From NCBI GenBank assembly GCA_006738865.1, contig AP019701.1:248001-312000 (forward strand): 64,000 bases of DNA. The letters are read 5' to 3'. The notes beneath the pieces are model-generated. The model saw only the letters and a program-made list of their open reading frames with translations, ran no database searches and was not told the DNA's origin. This document shows positions 43,144-51,690 of this stretch, one piece after another. Position 1 is the stretch's first letter, and every line of letters begins with the position of its first letter. The position numbers were made by a program, and so were the translations under genes. Source of the DNA: Allostella sp. ATCC 35155 (GTDB lineage: Bacteria > Pseudomonadota > Alphaproteobacteria > ATCC43930 > Allostellaceae).

Positions 43144-44093
43144 CTCGGGCGATCCTGCGAATGACCTTCGTCCCGCTTGCGGGCGGCATAGTCGAGCATG
43201 GCGCGGGTCAGGTCGGGCCAGCGCAGGAAGGTCTCGTGATAGGTCCAGCCGCGCCGGGCCGCCTCCTCCAGGCGCTCATGGAAGGCGGGCGTGCGGGCGA
43301 GCCGCCACAGCCGGGATCCCGGACGCACGGTGTAGGCGACGCTGTGCCGCCCCGTCCAGGCGACGGTGTGCATGCGGGCCAGCGCCTGCATCATCTGCCG
43401 GTCCTGGCCCGCGCCGTCCTCGGCCGTGACTGTCGTCCAGGCGACGAGCGGCAGGACGACCCGCCGCTTGTCGATGAGATAGCAGCTGGTGTCGATCAGC
43501 CCGCCCGAGATGCGCGCATACATCCCGCGGGCGGGACCGACCGATTCCCAGCGGTCGCGGCAGAGCAGGCGGCCCGCCTCGTCGGCGAACCAACGTAGCG
43601 AGAAGGCCCAGTCGAATCCCTCGATCGCCCCCATGAGATCGGCCAGATGGTCCGGCAGATACCAGCCGTCGTCGTCGAGGAAGGCGATGTGGTTGGCGTT
43701 GGCGAGGAAGGACAGCACCGTGCGCATCGCACCGCCGCCGCGGCCGGCATGGACGCCGCCGTTGCGGCGCGCGGTCGAGTATCCCGGGGTCAGCAGCAGG
43801 GCACCCATCCGCTCCGGCCGCTCGGCGAGCAGGGTCCGCAGTCCGTCCAGCTCCAGGCCGCCGTCGGTGCGATCGCAGCCGATCGCGAGGATGACGGTGC
43901 CGGGAAAGGTCTGGTGGAAGACCGAGCGCACCGCCGCCAGCAGGGCCGGGCGCAGCACCGTCGCGATGACCACCGCGACGTCCGCCGGCGCCTGCGGGTC
44001 GCGGCGGGCGATCGGCCAGACCTCGCCGAGCGCGGTGGAGCCCGGCAGCGCGGGAGGCGGCAGGTCGGTCGGCGGATCGGATGGCTGCGACAT
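43140..44093 (-). CDS. Family 2-type glycosyltransferase
   Basis: The 317-residue protein has a GT-A fold sequence: VAVVIATVLRPALLAAVRSVFHQTFPGTVILAIGCDR (strand-helix of GT2), then NHIAFLDDDGWYLPDHLADL with the D-D-D metal motif, and AWTTVTAEDGAGQDRQMMQAL near the acceptor site. It has no membrane segment. It heads a three-gene unit with two sulfotransferases, which suggests synthesis of a sulfated glycan or glycolipid. Confidence 0.85.
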   Translation of the reverse strand: MSQPSDPPTDLPPPALPGSTALGEVWPIARRDPQAPADVAVVIATVLRPALLAAVRSVFHQTFPGTVILAIGCDRTDGGLELDGLRTLLAERPERMGALLLTPGYSTARRNGGVHAGRGGGAMRTVLSFLANANHIAFLDDDGWYLPDHLADLMGAIEGFDWAFSLRWFADEAGRLLCRDRWESVGPARGMYARISGGLIDTSCYLIDKRRVVLPLVAWTTVTAEDGAGQDRQMMQALARMHTVAWTGRHSVAYTVRPGSRLWRLARTPAFHERLEEAARRGWTYHETFLRWPDLTRAMLDYAARKRDEGHSQDRPR

Positions 44094-44217
44094 TGCTGGC
44101 CGGATTTGTCGACGCGGCTGCTACCATGCGTGGGGCGGCGGCGCCGGGAGGCGCCCCGGCGCGGGACCTTGGGCGCCCGCGCGGCACCCGGTCAAGCACA
44201 AGCAGGGAGAAGGATCG

Positions 44218-44982
44218 ATGGAAGGGTTCGCACGTTATCCGAGCCTGCGCGATCGGGCGGTCTTCGTCAGCGGCGGGGCGAGCGGCATCGGTGCCGCGAT
44301 CGTCGCGCACTATGTCGCCCAGGGCGCCCGCGTGGCCTTCGTCGACATCGACGAGGCAGCGGGACGGGCGCTGGTGGACGAGCTCGAGGGCAAGGGGCTC
44401 CAGCCCCTGTTCCTGCCGTGCGACCTGCGCGACATCCCGGCGCTGCGGGCGGCCTGCGCCGATGCCGCGGCCGCCATCGGGCCGATTCGCGCCGTCGTCA
44501 ACAACGCCGCCCGCGACGACCGCCATACGATCGAGGAGGTGACGCCCGAGTTCTGGGACGAGCGCATGGCGACCAACCTGCGCCATCAGTTCTTCGTCTC
44601 GCAGGCGCTGGCGCCGGCGATGGCCGAGGCGGGCGGCGGGGCGATCGTCAATTTCGGCTCGATCAGCTGGATGGGCATGACGCCCCACATCCCGGTCTAC
44701 CTGACCGCCAAGGCGGCGGTGCAGGGGCTGACGCGCGCGCTCGCCCGCGATCTGGGGGAGCGCAAGATCCGGGTCAATACGGTGGTACCGGGCTGGGTGA
44801 TGACCGAGCGCCAGGTGAAGATGTGGCTGACGCCGGAGGCGGAGGAGCGGCTGATGAGCCTGCAATGCCTGAAGGAGAAGGTCTATCCGCCCGACATCGC
44901 CCGCATGGTGCTGTGGCTGACCGCCGACGACAGCCGCATGGTCTCGGCCCAGACCTTCATCGTCGACGGCGGTCGGATCTAG
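44218..44982 (+). CDS. SDR family oxidoreductase, sugar dehydrogenase-like
   Basis: The 254-residue SDR has VSGGASGIGAAIV, NNAARDDRHTIEEVTPEFWDE, NFGSISWMGM and the catalytic Y-L-T-A-K, ending FIVDGGRI. The phrase LTADDSRMVSAQTFIVDGG is common to L-fuconate/L-arabinose-type dehydrogenases and their relatives. It precedes puuE by 19 bp on the same strand, with AGGAGA before puuE, so the two are probably co-transcribed. Confidence 0.88.
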   Translation: MEGFARYPSLRDRAVFVSGGASGIGAAIVAHYVAQGARVAFVDIDEAAGRALVDELEGKGLQPLFLPCDLRDIPALRAACADAAAAIGPIRAVVNNAARDDRHTIEEVTPEFWDERMATNLRHQFFVSQALAPAMAEAGGGAIVNFGSISWMGMTPHIPVYLTAKAAVQGLTRALARDLGERKIRVNTVVPGWVMTERQVKMWLTPEAEERLMSLQCLKEKVYPPDIARMVLWLTADDSRMVSAQTFIVDGGRI

Positions 44983-45001
44983 CCCGGGGGAGGAGAGGGC
45001 G

Positions 45002-45919
45002 ATGGAACGGGACTACCCGCGCGATCTTCGCGGCTATGGCCGCAATCCGCCGGACCCGCGCTGGCCGGGCGGTGCCCGCATCGCCGTCCAGTTCGTCATC
45101 AACTACGAGGAAGGCGGTGAGAACAACATCCTCCACGGCGACGGCCAGTCGGAGGCGTTCCTGTCCGAGATCGTCGGGGCTGCCGCTTGGCCGGGCGAGC
45201 GGAACTGGAACATGGAGTCGATCTACGAGTACGGCGCGCGCGCCGGGTTCTGGCGCCTGTGGCGGCTCTTCGGCGAGCGCGGCGTCCCGGTCACCGTCTA
45301 TGGCGTCGCAACGGCCCTGATGCGGGGAGCCGAGCAGGTGGCGGCGATGTCCGAGGCCGGCTGGGAGATTGCCAGCCACGGGCTGAAATGGATCGAGTAC
45401 AAGGATTTCCCGCTGGAGGAGGAGCGCCGCCACATGCAGGAGGCGATCCGCATCCACACCGCCTGCACCGGCGAGCGGCCGCTCGGCTGGTACACCGGCC
45501 GCTGCTCGATGCGCACCCTCGACCTCGTGATGGAGGAGGGCGGATTCCTCTACTCCTCCGACAGCTATGCCGACGACCTGCCCTACTGGGTGGCCGGGCC
45601 GAAGGCGCCGCACCTCGTCGTGCCCTACACGCTGGATGCCAACGACATGCGCTTCGCCACCGCCCAGGGTTTCAATTCGGGCGACCAGTTCTTCGCCTAT
45701 CTGCGCGACAGCTTCGACATGCTCTATGCCGAGGGCGCGACGAGCCCGAAGATGATGTCGGTCGGCCTGCATTGCCGCCTGGCGGGGCGGCCGGGCCGGG
45801 CGCTGGCGCTCGCCCGCTTCCTCGACTACGCGCAGCGCCATGCCGGCGTCTGGTTCTGCCGCCGGGTCGATATCGCCCGCCACTGGATGGCCGAGCACCC
45901 GCATCGTCCCCAGGCGTGA
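45002..45919 (+). CDS. puuE: Allantoinase PuuE (metal-independent, polysaccharide deacetylase-like)
   Basis: The 305-residue protein matches PuuE along its length: DYPRDLRGYGRNPPDPRWPGGARIAVQFVINYEEGGENNILHGD, EIASHGLKWIEYKDF, GWYTGRCSMRTLDL and YSSDSYADDLPYW. Metal ligands of NodB deacetylases are replaced, as in PuuE. It opens allantoin to allantoate in purine breakdown. A sigma-54-type promoter and an ABC importer follow directly, in line with nitrogen scavenging. Confidence 0.92.
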   Translation: MERDYPRDLRGYGRNPPDPRWPGGARIAVQFVINYEEGGENNILHGDGQSEAFLSEIVGAAAWPGERNWNMESIYEYGARAGFWRLWRLFGERGVPVTVYGVATALMRGAEQVAAMSEAGWEIASHGLKWIEYKDFPLEEERRHMQEAIRIHTACTGERPLGWYTGRCSMRTLDLVMEEGGFLYSSDSYADDLPYWVAGPKAPHLVVPYTLDANDMRFATAQGFNSGDQFFAYLRDSFDMLYAEGATSPKMMSVGLHCRLAGRPGRALALARFLDYAQRHAGVWFCRRVDIARHWMAEHPHRPQA

Positions 45920-45933
45920 CGATCGCGTGACCG

Positions 45934-45951
45934 CTGGCACACCCTCTGCAT
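45934..45951 (+). promoter_or_regulatory. Sigma-54 (RpoN) type promoter upstream of the polyamine-type ABC operon
   Basis: CTGGCACACCCTCTGCAT keeps the GG-N10-GC spacing of -24/-12 promoters and most of the consensus TGGCAC-N5-TTGCA. Its GC dinucleotide is ~29 bp before the ATG at 45978. It suggests nitrogen-dependent activation by an NtrC-type protein. No enhancer site was identified. Confidence 0.65.
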
Positions 45952-45977
45952 AGAATTGAGGCAGGGGGGAGGGCCGG

Positions 45978-46973
45978 ATGCAGGGTGTCGCGGTCGATCT
46001 GGTCAGGGTCACGAAGCGCTACGGGGCGGTGACGGCGGTCGACGCGATCGACCTGCGCATCCCCGCCGGCAGCTATTGCTGCCTCCTCGGCCCGTCCGGC
46101 TGCGGCAAGACCTCGACGCTGCGCATGATCGCCGGGCACGAGGCCGTCGACGACGGCGACATCCGGCTCGGCGACACGGTCGTCACCGGAATGCCGCCGG
46201 CGCGGCGCGGCACCGCGATGATGTTCCAGTCCTACGCGCTCTTCCCGCACCTGTCCGTCGCCGACAACGTCGCCTTCAGCCTGAAGATGAAGGGCGTCGG
46301 CCGCGAGCCGCGGCGGGCCAAGGCGATGGAGTTCCTGAAGCTCGTGCATATGGAGGGCTATGCCGCGCGCATGCCGGCCCAGCTCTCGGGCGGGCAGCAG
46401 CAGCGGGTGGCGCTGGCGCGTGCGCTGGTGACGGAACCGCAGGTGCTGCTGCTCGACGAGCCGCTTTCGGCACTCGACCCCTTCCTGCGCGGCCGCGTCC
46501 GCGCCGAGCTGAAGCGGCTGCAGCGCGATCTCGGCATCAGCTTCGTCCACGTCACCCACAGCCAGGACGAGGCGATGGCGCTGGCCGACCTCGTGGTGGT
46601 GATGAATGCCGGCCGCATCGAGCAGGCCGACACTGCGCGCGCCGTCTTCGACCGGCCGCGCTCGGAGTTCGTCGCGCGCTTCATCGGCGGCCACAACATC
46701 GTCGCGACGGCGACCGGCAAGTGGGCGGTGCGCAGCGACCGGGTGCAGCTCGTGCGCGGGGATGCGGCCCCGGCCGACGGGCTCGGCCTCGTCGCCACGG
46801 TGCAGGCGGTCGAGTACCAGGGCAGCGCGGTGGTGCTTTCCTTGCAGGAGGAGCGCCACGCGGACCTCGCCGCCGTGATCGACGACGCCATCCACTTCGC
46901 CGATCCGCTGCAGCCGGGCGACCGCGTGACCATGCGGTGGCGCCCGGACGACGCCCACCGTCTCGACAGCTGA
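45978..46973 (+). CDS. ABC transporter ATP-binding protein, spermidine/putrescine type (PotA-like)
   Basis: The 331-residue ATPase has Walker A GPSGCGKTS, Q-loop MFQSYALFPHLSV, signature LSGGQQQRVALARAL, Walker B LLLDEPLSALD and H-loop VTHSQDEAMALADLVVVMNAGRIEQ. A C-terminal TOBE-type domain follows (ATGKWAVRSDRVQLVRG). It energises the importer formed by the two permeases downstream. A strong ribosome binding site (GGGGGGAGG) precedes the ATG. Confidence 0.94.
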   Translation: MQGVAVDLVRVTKRYGAVTAVDAIDLRIPAGSYCCLLGPSGCGKTSTLRMIAGHEAVDDGDIRLGDTVVTGMPPARRGTAMMFQSYALFPHLSVADNVAFSLKMKGVGREPRRAKAMEFLKLVHMEGYAARMPAQLSGGQQQRVALARALVTEPQVLLLDEPLSALDPFLRGRVRAELKRLQRDLGISFVHVTHSQDEAMALADLVVVMNAGRIEQADTARAVFDRPRSEFVARFIGGHNIVATATGKWAVRSDRVQLVRGDAAPADGLGLVATVQAVEYQGSAVVLSLQEERHADLAAVIDDAIHFADPLQPGDRVTMRWRPDDAHRLDS

Positions 46974-46990
46974 GAAGGGGAAGGGGACCC

Positions 46991-48259
46991 ATGAACAGGA
47001 CACGACCGACCATCTCCCGCCGCAGCCTGCTGAAGGGCGCGGCCGCCACTGCCGGCGTCGGCGCCTTCACGGGCTTTCCGGCGATCGTCTCGGCCGAGCC
47101 GGTGACGCTGCGCTATCTCGGCACGGCGGTGAACCAGTCGCGCGAAATCGCCGAGAAGGTGAAGCAGGATCTCGGCATCACCATCGAGTACATCCCCGTC
47201 ACCACCGACGACGTCACCCGGCGGGTCATCACCCAGCCGAACTCCTTCGACATCGTCGACACCGAGTATTTCTCGCTGAAGAAGCTGGTGCCGTCCGGCA
47301 ACCTGCTGGGCATGGACGCCAAGCGCATCAAGCTGGCCGACAAGATCACGCCCGTCTTCACCAAGGGCGAGATCGGCGGGAAGAAGATCGGCGACCAGGG
47401 CACGGCGCCGCGGAAGGTCTTCTATCTGGAGGGCCAGGGCTCGAAGAAATTCGCGAGCCAGCCGACCCAGTGGATCACCCTCATCCCGACCGTCTACAAC
47501 GCCGACACGCTGGGCATCCGCCCCGACCTTATCAAGCGGCCGATCGAGAGCTGGAAGGAACTGCTGAACCCCGAGTTCAAGGGCAAGGCCTCGATCCTCA
47601 ACATTCCCTCCATCGGCATCATGGACGCGGCCATGGTCGTCGAGGCCTCCGGCATCCACAAATATGCCGACAAGGGCAACATGACGAAGGCCGAGATCGA
47701 CCTCACCATGAAGGTCCTGACCGAGGCCAAGAAGGCCGGCCAGTTCCGCGCCTTCTGGAAGGACTTCAACGAGAGCGTCAACCTGATGGCATCGGGCGAG
47801 ACGGTGATCCAGTCGATGTGGTCGCCGGCCGTGACCAAGGTGCGCTCGATGGGCATCGCCTGCACCTACCAGCCGCTGAAGGAGGGCTATCGCGCCTGGG
47901 CGGCCGGCTTCGCGCTGCCCAAGACGCTGCGCGGCCGGAAACTCGACGCCTCCTACGAGTTCATCAACTGGTTCCTCTCCGGCTGGGCCGGCGCCTTCCT
48001 CAACCGCCAGGGCTACTACTCGGCGGTGCTGGAGACGGCCAAGGCCAACATGGAGGCCTACGAATGGGCCTACTGGATGGAGGGCAAGCCGGCCGAGAAG
48101 GACATCAAGGCGCCGGACGGCACGGTGCTGGAGAAGGCGGGCGCGGTCCGCGACGGCGGCTCCTACGAGGCGCGCATGGGCGGCGTCGCCTGCTGGAACG
48201 CGATCATGGACGAGAACGAGTACATGGTCCGCAAGTGGAACGAGTTCATCGCCGCCTGA
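46991..48259 (+). CDS. ABC transporter solute-binding protein, spermidine/putrescine type
   Basis: The 422-residue protein has a Tat signal (ISRRSLLKGAAATAGVGAFTGFPAIVSA) and the SBP_bac_8 layout typical of PotD/PotF relatives, with YIPVTTDDVTRRVITQPNSFDIVDTEYF, LIPTVYNADTLGIRPDLI and a long C-terminal helix region (YYSAVLETAKANMEAYEWAYWMEG). The ligand may be a polyamine or an amino acid or ureide derivative. Context (allantoinase, racemases) favours a nitrogen compound. Confidence 0.9.
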   Translation: MNRTRPTISRRSLLKGAAATAGVGAFTGFPAIVSAEPVTLRYLGTAVNQSREIAEKVKQDLGITIEYIPVTTDDVTRRVITQPNSFDIVDTEYFSLKKLVPSGNLLGMDAKRIKLADKITPVFTKGEIGGKKIGDQGTAPRKVFYLEGQGSKKFASQPTQWITLIPTVYNADTLGIRPDLIKRPIESWKELLNPEFKGKASILNIPSIGIMDAAMVVEASGIHKYADKGNMTKAEIDLTMKVLTEAKKAGQFRAFWKDFNESVNLMASGETVIQSMWSPAVTKVRSMGIACTYQPLKEGYRAWAAGFALPKTLRGRKLDASYEFINWFLSGWAGAFLNRQGYYSAVLETAKANMEAYEWAYWMEGKPAEKDIKAPDGTVLEKAGAVRDGGSYEARMGGVACWNAIMDENEYMVRKWNEFIAA

Positions 48260-48290
48260 TGAGCCGGAACAGGGGCCGGAATCGGGGCCG

Positions 48291-49187
48291 ATGACGGCGG
48301 TCGGGACCAGGGGTCGGGCCGAACGGCTGGCGCCGCTGCTGCAGGCGGCGCCGCTCGTCCTGCTGCTGGCGGTGTTCTTCGTCCTGCCGCTGGTCCTGAT
48401 CGTCGTCGTCAGCTTCTGGGACTACAACGACTACGCCATCCTGCCGGACGCGACGCCGCGCAACTACAACGACGTGTTCGAGGGCTGCCTCGCGCGGCTG
48501 CCCGACCTCTGCGTCACCTTCCGCACCTATCTCTCGACGCTGAAGTTCTGCCTGCTGGTCTGGCTGACGACGCTGCTGATCGGCTTCACCGTCGCCTATT
48601 TTTTGGCTTTCCACGTCCGCTCGCTCGGCTGGCAGGTGGTGCTGTTCCTGCTCTGCACCATCCCGTTCTGGACCTCGAACGTGATCCGCATGATCTCGTG
48701 GATCCCGCTGCTCGGCCGCAACGGCGTCATCAACCAGTGGCTCCAGGCGATGGGGGTGACGGACCAGCCGCTGGAATGGCTGCTCTTCTCGGACTTCTCG
48801 GTCCTGCTGGCCTTCGTCCACCTCTACACGATGTTCATGATCGTCCCGATCTTCAACTCGATGACCCGGATCGACCGGTCGCTGCTGGAGGTCGCCTACG
48901 ACGCCGGCGCGTCGGGCTGGCAGACGCTGTGGAACGTGGTCGTGCCGCTGAGCAAGCCCGGCATCGTCATCGGCTCGATCTTCGTCGTCACCATCGTCAT
49001 GGGCGATTTCGTGACGATCGGCGTCATGGGCGGCCAGCAGATCGCCTCGATCGGCAAGATCATCAGCGTGCAGATGAGCTACCTGCAGTTCCCCCTGGCG
49101 GCCGCCAACGCCGTCATCCTGCTGGCCGTGGTGATCATGATCATCTGGGCGATGACCCGGGTGGTCGACATCCGGCGCGAACTCTGA
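48291..49187 (+). CDS. ABC transporter permease, PotB type
   Basis: The 298-residue permease has six hydrophobic segments, VSFWDYNDYAILPDATPRNYNDVF in the first periplasmic loop and the EAA loop LEVAYDAGASGWQTLWNVVVPLSKPGIVIGS near residues 201-231. An 11-codon open frame (MSRNRGRNRGR) fills the gap from the SBP stop and ends on the ATG of this gene, which would couple the two. It pairs with the next permease. Confidence 0.92.
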   Translation: MTAVGTRGRAERLAPLLQAAPLVLLLAVFFVLPLVLIVVVSFWDYNDYAILPDATPRNYNDVFEGCLARLPDLCVTFRTYLSTLKFCLLVWLTTLLIGFTVAYFLAFHVRSLGWQVVLFLLCTIPFWTSNVIRMISWIPLLGRNGVINQWLQAMGVTDQPLEWLLFSDFSVLLAFVHLYTMFMIVPIFNSMTRIDRSLLEVAYDAGASGWQTLWNVVVPLSKPGIVIGSIFVVTIVMGDFVTIGVMGGQQIASIGKIISVQMSYLQFPLAAANAVILLAVVIMIIWAMTRVVDIRREL

Positions 49188-49196
49188 GGCCGGCCG

Positions 49197-50081
49197 ATGC
49201 GCCGCCCGCCCGCCTTCTGGCTGCTTGCCGGCTTCTTCGCGCTCTTCGTGCTCTTCCTCTACGGGCCGGTCATCACCATCGTCGTCCTCTCCTTCCAGGG
49301 CCCGTCGGGCGGCCTCACCTTCCCGATGCAGGGGGTGTCGACCCATTGGTTCGGCCGGCTATGGGAGGGGGTGGGCGTCGTCGACATCTGGGCCGCCTTC
49401 GGCCGCTCGTTCCGCCTCGGCCTCCTCGTCATGGTCCTGACGGTGCTGGTGTCGCTGGCCGCGGGCTATGCCTTCCGCCGCCGCTTTCCCGGCTCCGGCC
49501 TCGTCTTCTACACGGCGGTCGCCAGCCTGATCGTGCCCTCGATCGTGGTCTCGCTCGGCATCGCCGTCATGTTCCGCCTGCTCGACCTCGGCGTCACGAC
49601 GGTCGGCGAGGCGGTCGGCAGCGACTGGGTGCAGCAGGAATTCACGACGACGGCCGGCATCTACACCTCCGGCATCGGTGCCCACCTCACCTGGACGCTG
49701 CCCTTCGGCCTGCTCATCATGTTCGCGGTCTTCAACCGCTTCGACCCGCGCTTCGAGGAGGCCGCGCGCGACCTCGGCGCGACGCCCTGGCAGACCTTCC
49801 GCCATGTCGTGCTGCCGATCGTGGCGCCCTCGCTGATCGGCATCGGCCTCTTCGGCTTCACGCTGTCCTGGGACGAGGCGGCGCGGTCGAGCCAGGCCCT
49901 GGGCGGCGACCAGAACACCCTGCCGCTCGAGCTGACCGGCCTCACCACCACCGTCACCAACCCCGAGATCTATGCGCTCGGCAGCCTGACGACGGGCGTC
50001 TCCTTCGCCGTGATCCTCGCCGCGCTCATCGCCATCCGGGCGCTGCGCTATCGTGCGGCCGCCCTGCGCGCGAAGGAGTGA
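49197..50081 (+). CDS. ABC transporter permease, PotC type
   Basis: The 294-residue permease starts MRRPPAFWLLAGFFALFVLFLYGPVITIVVLSF, has six hydrophobic segments and the EAA loop FEEAARDLGATPWQTFRHVVLPIVAPSLIGI near residues 185-215. It begins 9 bp after potB-like stop. Together with the PotB-type protein it forms the channel of the importer. Confidence 0.92.
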   Translation: MRRPPAFWLLAGFFALFVLFLYGPVITIVVLSFQGPSGGLTFPMQGVSTHWFGRLWEGVGVVDIWAAFGRSFRLGLLVMVLTVLVSLAAGYAFRRRFPGSGLVFYTAVASLIVPSIVVSLGIAVMFRLLDLGVTTVGEAVGSDWVQQEFTTTAGIYTSGIGAHLTWTLPFGLLIMFAVFNRFDPRFEEAARDLGATPWQTFRHVVLPIVAPSLIGIGLFGFTLSWDEAARSSQALGGDQNTLPLELTGLTTTVTNPEIYALGSLTTGVSFAVILAALIAIRALRYRAAALRAKE

Positions 50082-50087
50082 GCGGCC

Positions 50088-50822
50088 TTGGAGATCCTCG
50101 TCGTCAATCCCAACACCACCGGCGCCATGACCCGCAAGATCGGCCTTGCCGCCGCGCGGGCGGCCGGCCCCGGCACCCGCATCCGGGCGACCCAGCCGGC
50201 GATGGGGCCGGCCTCGATCGAGGGCTTCTACGACGAGGCCTTCTCGGTCCCGGGCCTGCTGGCGGAGATCGCCAGGGGCGAGGCCGACGGCGTCGCCGCC
50301 CACATCATCGCCTGCTTCGACGACACCGGCCTCGACGCCGCCCGCTCGCTGGCCGCCGCGCCAGTCATCGGCATCGGCGAGGCCGCCTTCCACATGGCGT
50401 CGCTGATCGCCCACCGCTTCGCCGTCGTCACGACTCTGTCGCGCTCGATCGCCGCGATCGAGGCGAATCTCGTGCGCTATGGCCTCGCCGCCCGCTGCGC
50501 GGCGGTGCGCGCGGCCGAGGTCCCGGTCCTGGCGCTGGAGGATCGCGATGCCGGCGCCGTCGGCCGCATCGCTGCCGAGATCGCGCGGGCCAAGGCGGAG
50601 GACCGGGCGGACGCAATCGTGCTCGGCTGCGCCGGCATGGCCGACCTCGCGGGCGAACTGTCGGCCGCACACGGCCTGCCGGTGGTCGACGGGGTGGCGT
50701 CGGCCGTCGTCCTGGCCGAGGGGCTGGCGCGGCTCGGCCTGCGCACCGCCAAGTCCGGTCCCTACGCCCCGCCGCTGCCCAAACCCTATGCCGGCATCTT
50801 CGCGCCGTTCGCCCCGCGATGA
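50088..50822 (+). CDS. Aspartate/glutamate racemase family protein (hydantoin racemase-like)
   Basis: The 244-residue protein starts at TTG 50088 (AAGGAG 8 bp upstream) with MEILVVNPNTTGAMTRKIG and has both catalytic cysteines of the family, in HIIACFDDTGLD and IVLGCAGMADLA. Hydantoin racemases and allantoin racemases belong to this group. It follows the ABC importer by 6 bp, and allantoinase lies just upstream, so racemisation of a ureide or hydantoin is a plausible role. Confidence 0.9.
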   Translation: MEILVVNPNTTGAMTRKIGLAAARAAGPGTRIRATQPAMGPASIEGFYDEAFSVPGLLAEIARGEADGVAAHIIACFDDTGLDAARSLAAAPVIGIGEAAFHMASLIAHRFAVVTTLSRSIAAIEANLVRYGLAARCAAVRAAEVPVLALEDRDAGAVGRIAAEIARAKAEDRADAIVLGCAGMADLAGELSAAHGLPVVDGVASAVVLAEGLARLGLRTAKSGPYAPPLPKPYAGIFAPFAPR

Positions 50823-51561
50823 CCGCCCCCGCATCCTCCTCGTCAATCCCAACACCAGCGCCTCGGTCACCGACCTCCTGGCGGCGGAGGCGCGCTGGCG
50901 GGCGGGCGACCGGGCCGAGATCGTCGGCGTCACCGCCCGCTTCGGGGCTGCCGGCATCGAGTGCCTGGCCGAAGGTGCCGTCGCCGCCCATGCCGCCCTC
51001 GACCGGGTGGCCGAGCATCCGGACGCCGATGCGGTCATCGTCGCCGCCTTCATGGACCCTGGGCTGGAGGCGCTGCGCGAGGCGGCCCCCATGCCGGCGG
51101 TCGGGCTTGCGGAATCGGGCGTGCGTGCGGCCGCGGCCGGCGGCCGCCACTTCGCCATCGTCAGCCTCGCGCGGAAGCTGGCGCCGGCGGTGCATCGCGT
51201 CGTCGGCGAATGCGGCGTCGCCGACCGGCTGGTCGCCCTCCGCTACGTTTCGGGCGGCGTCCTGGCGCTGGCGAAGGACCGGGCCGCCTTCCTCGAGGAG
51301 ATCGCCGGGCTCGCCGGCCGGCTGGCGGAGGAGGGCGCCGAGGCGATCCTCTTCGGCGGGGCGGTCTTCGCCGGCATCGGCCGCGACATCGGCGACCGGG
51401 TGCCGGTGCCGCTCTTCGACGGCGTCGGCGACGCCGTCGAGGCGGCGCTGGCCGCGATCGCGGCCCGCCCGCCGCGGCCGGCCCCGCGCGATCCCGCCAA
51501 GCCCTATCCCGGCCTGCCGGATGCGCTGGCCCGGATGCTGGCCGGCGGGCTCGCGCAGTAG
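50788..51561 (+). CDS. Aspartate/glutamate racemase-like paralogue lacking both catalytic cysteines
   Basis: The ~245-residue conserved part (RILLVNPNTSASVTDLL onward) is a paralogue of the preceding racemase, but the two catalytic cysteines are replaced: VIVAAFMDPGLE has Ala and AILFGGAVF has Gly. The protein is therefore not a two-base Cys racemase; it could be a decarboxylase- or lyase-like member, or inactive. ATG 50788 is the nearest in-frame start and overlaps the first racemase gene by 35 bp. An ATG at 50819 would overlap the stop in the normal ATGA way, but is one base out of frame across a run of five C (50825-50829), so a missing C is possible. Confidence 0.8.
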   Translation: MPASSRRSPRDDRPRILLVNPNTSASVTDLLAAEARWRAGDRAEIVGVTARFGAAGIECLAEGAVAAHAALDRVAEHPDADAVIVAAFMDPGLEALREAAPMPAVGLAESGVRAAAAGGRHFAIVSLARKLAPAVHRVVGECGVADRLVALRYVSGGVLALAKDRAAFLEEIAGLAGRLAEEGAEAILFGGAVFAGIGRDIGDRVPVPLFDGVGDAVEAALAAIAARPPRPAPRDPAKPYPGLPDALARMLAGGLAQ

Positions 51562-51591
51562 CCGCCGCTTGCGATCGGGCGCCCCAGACTT

Positions 51592-51626
51592 CCAATCTGC
51601 AGGCCTCTGACTCCCAATCTGCAGGC
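51592..51626. repeat. 13-bp direct repeat downstream of the second racemase gene
   Basis: CCAATCTGCAGGC occurs at 51592-51604 and 51614-51626 (22-bp period). Such phrases recur in intergenic DNA of GC-rich bacteria as far as I recall. No function is evident. Confidence 0.7.
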
Positions 51627-51690
51627 TTGATAGCAGGCGGCGAACGTCGAGGTCGGCACGTCCGGGCCGACCCGTAGCCGATGCCGTTGC

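Noticed and set aside
51590-51680. Apparent C-terminal extension of the second racemase reading frames into the repeat region
   Set aside because: These codons come from the intergenic direct repeats in another frame. The racemase stops at 51561 with a normal C-terminus.
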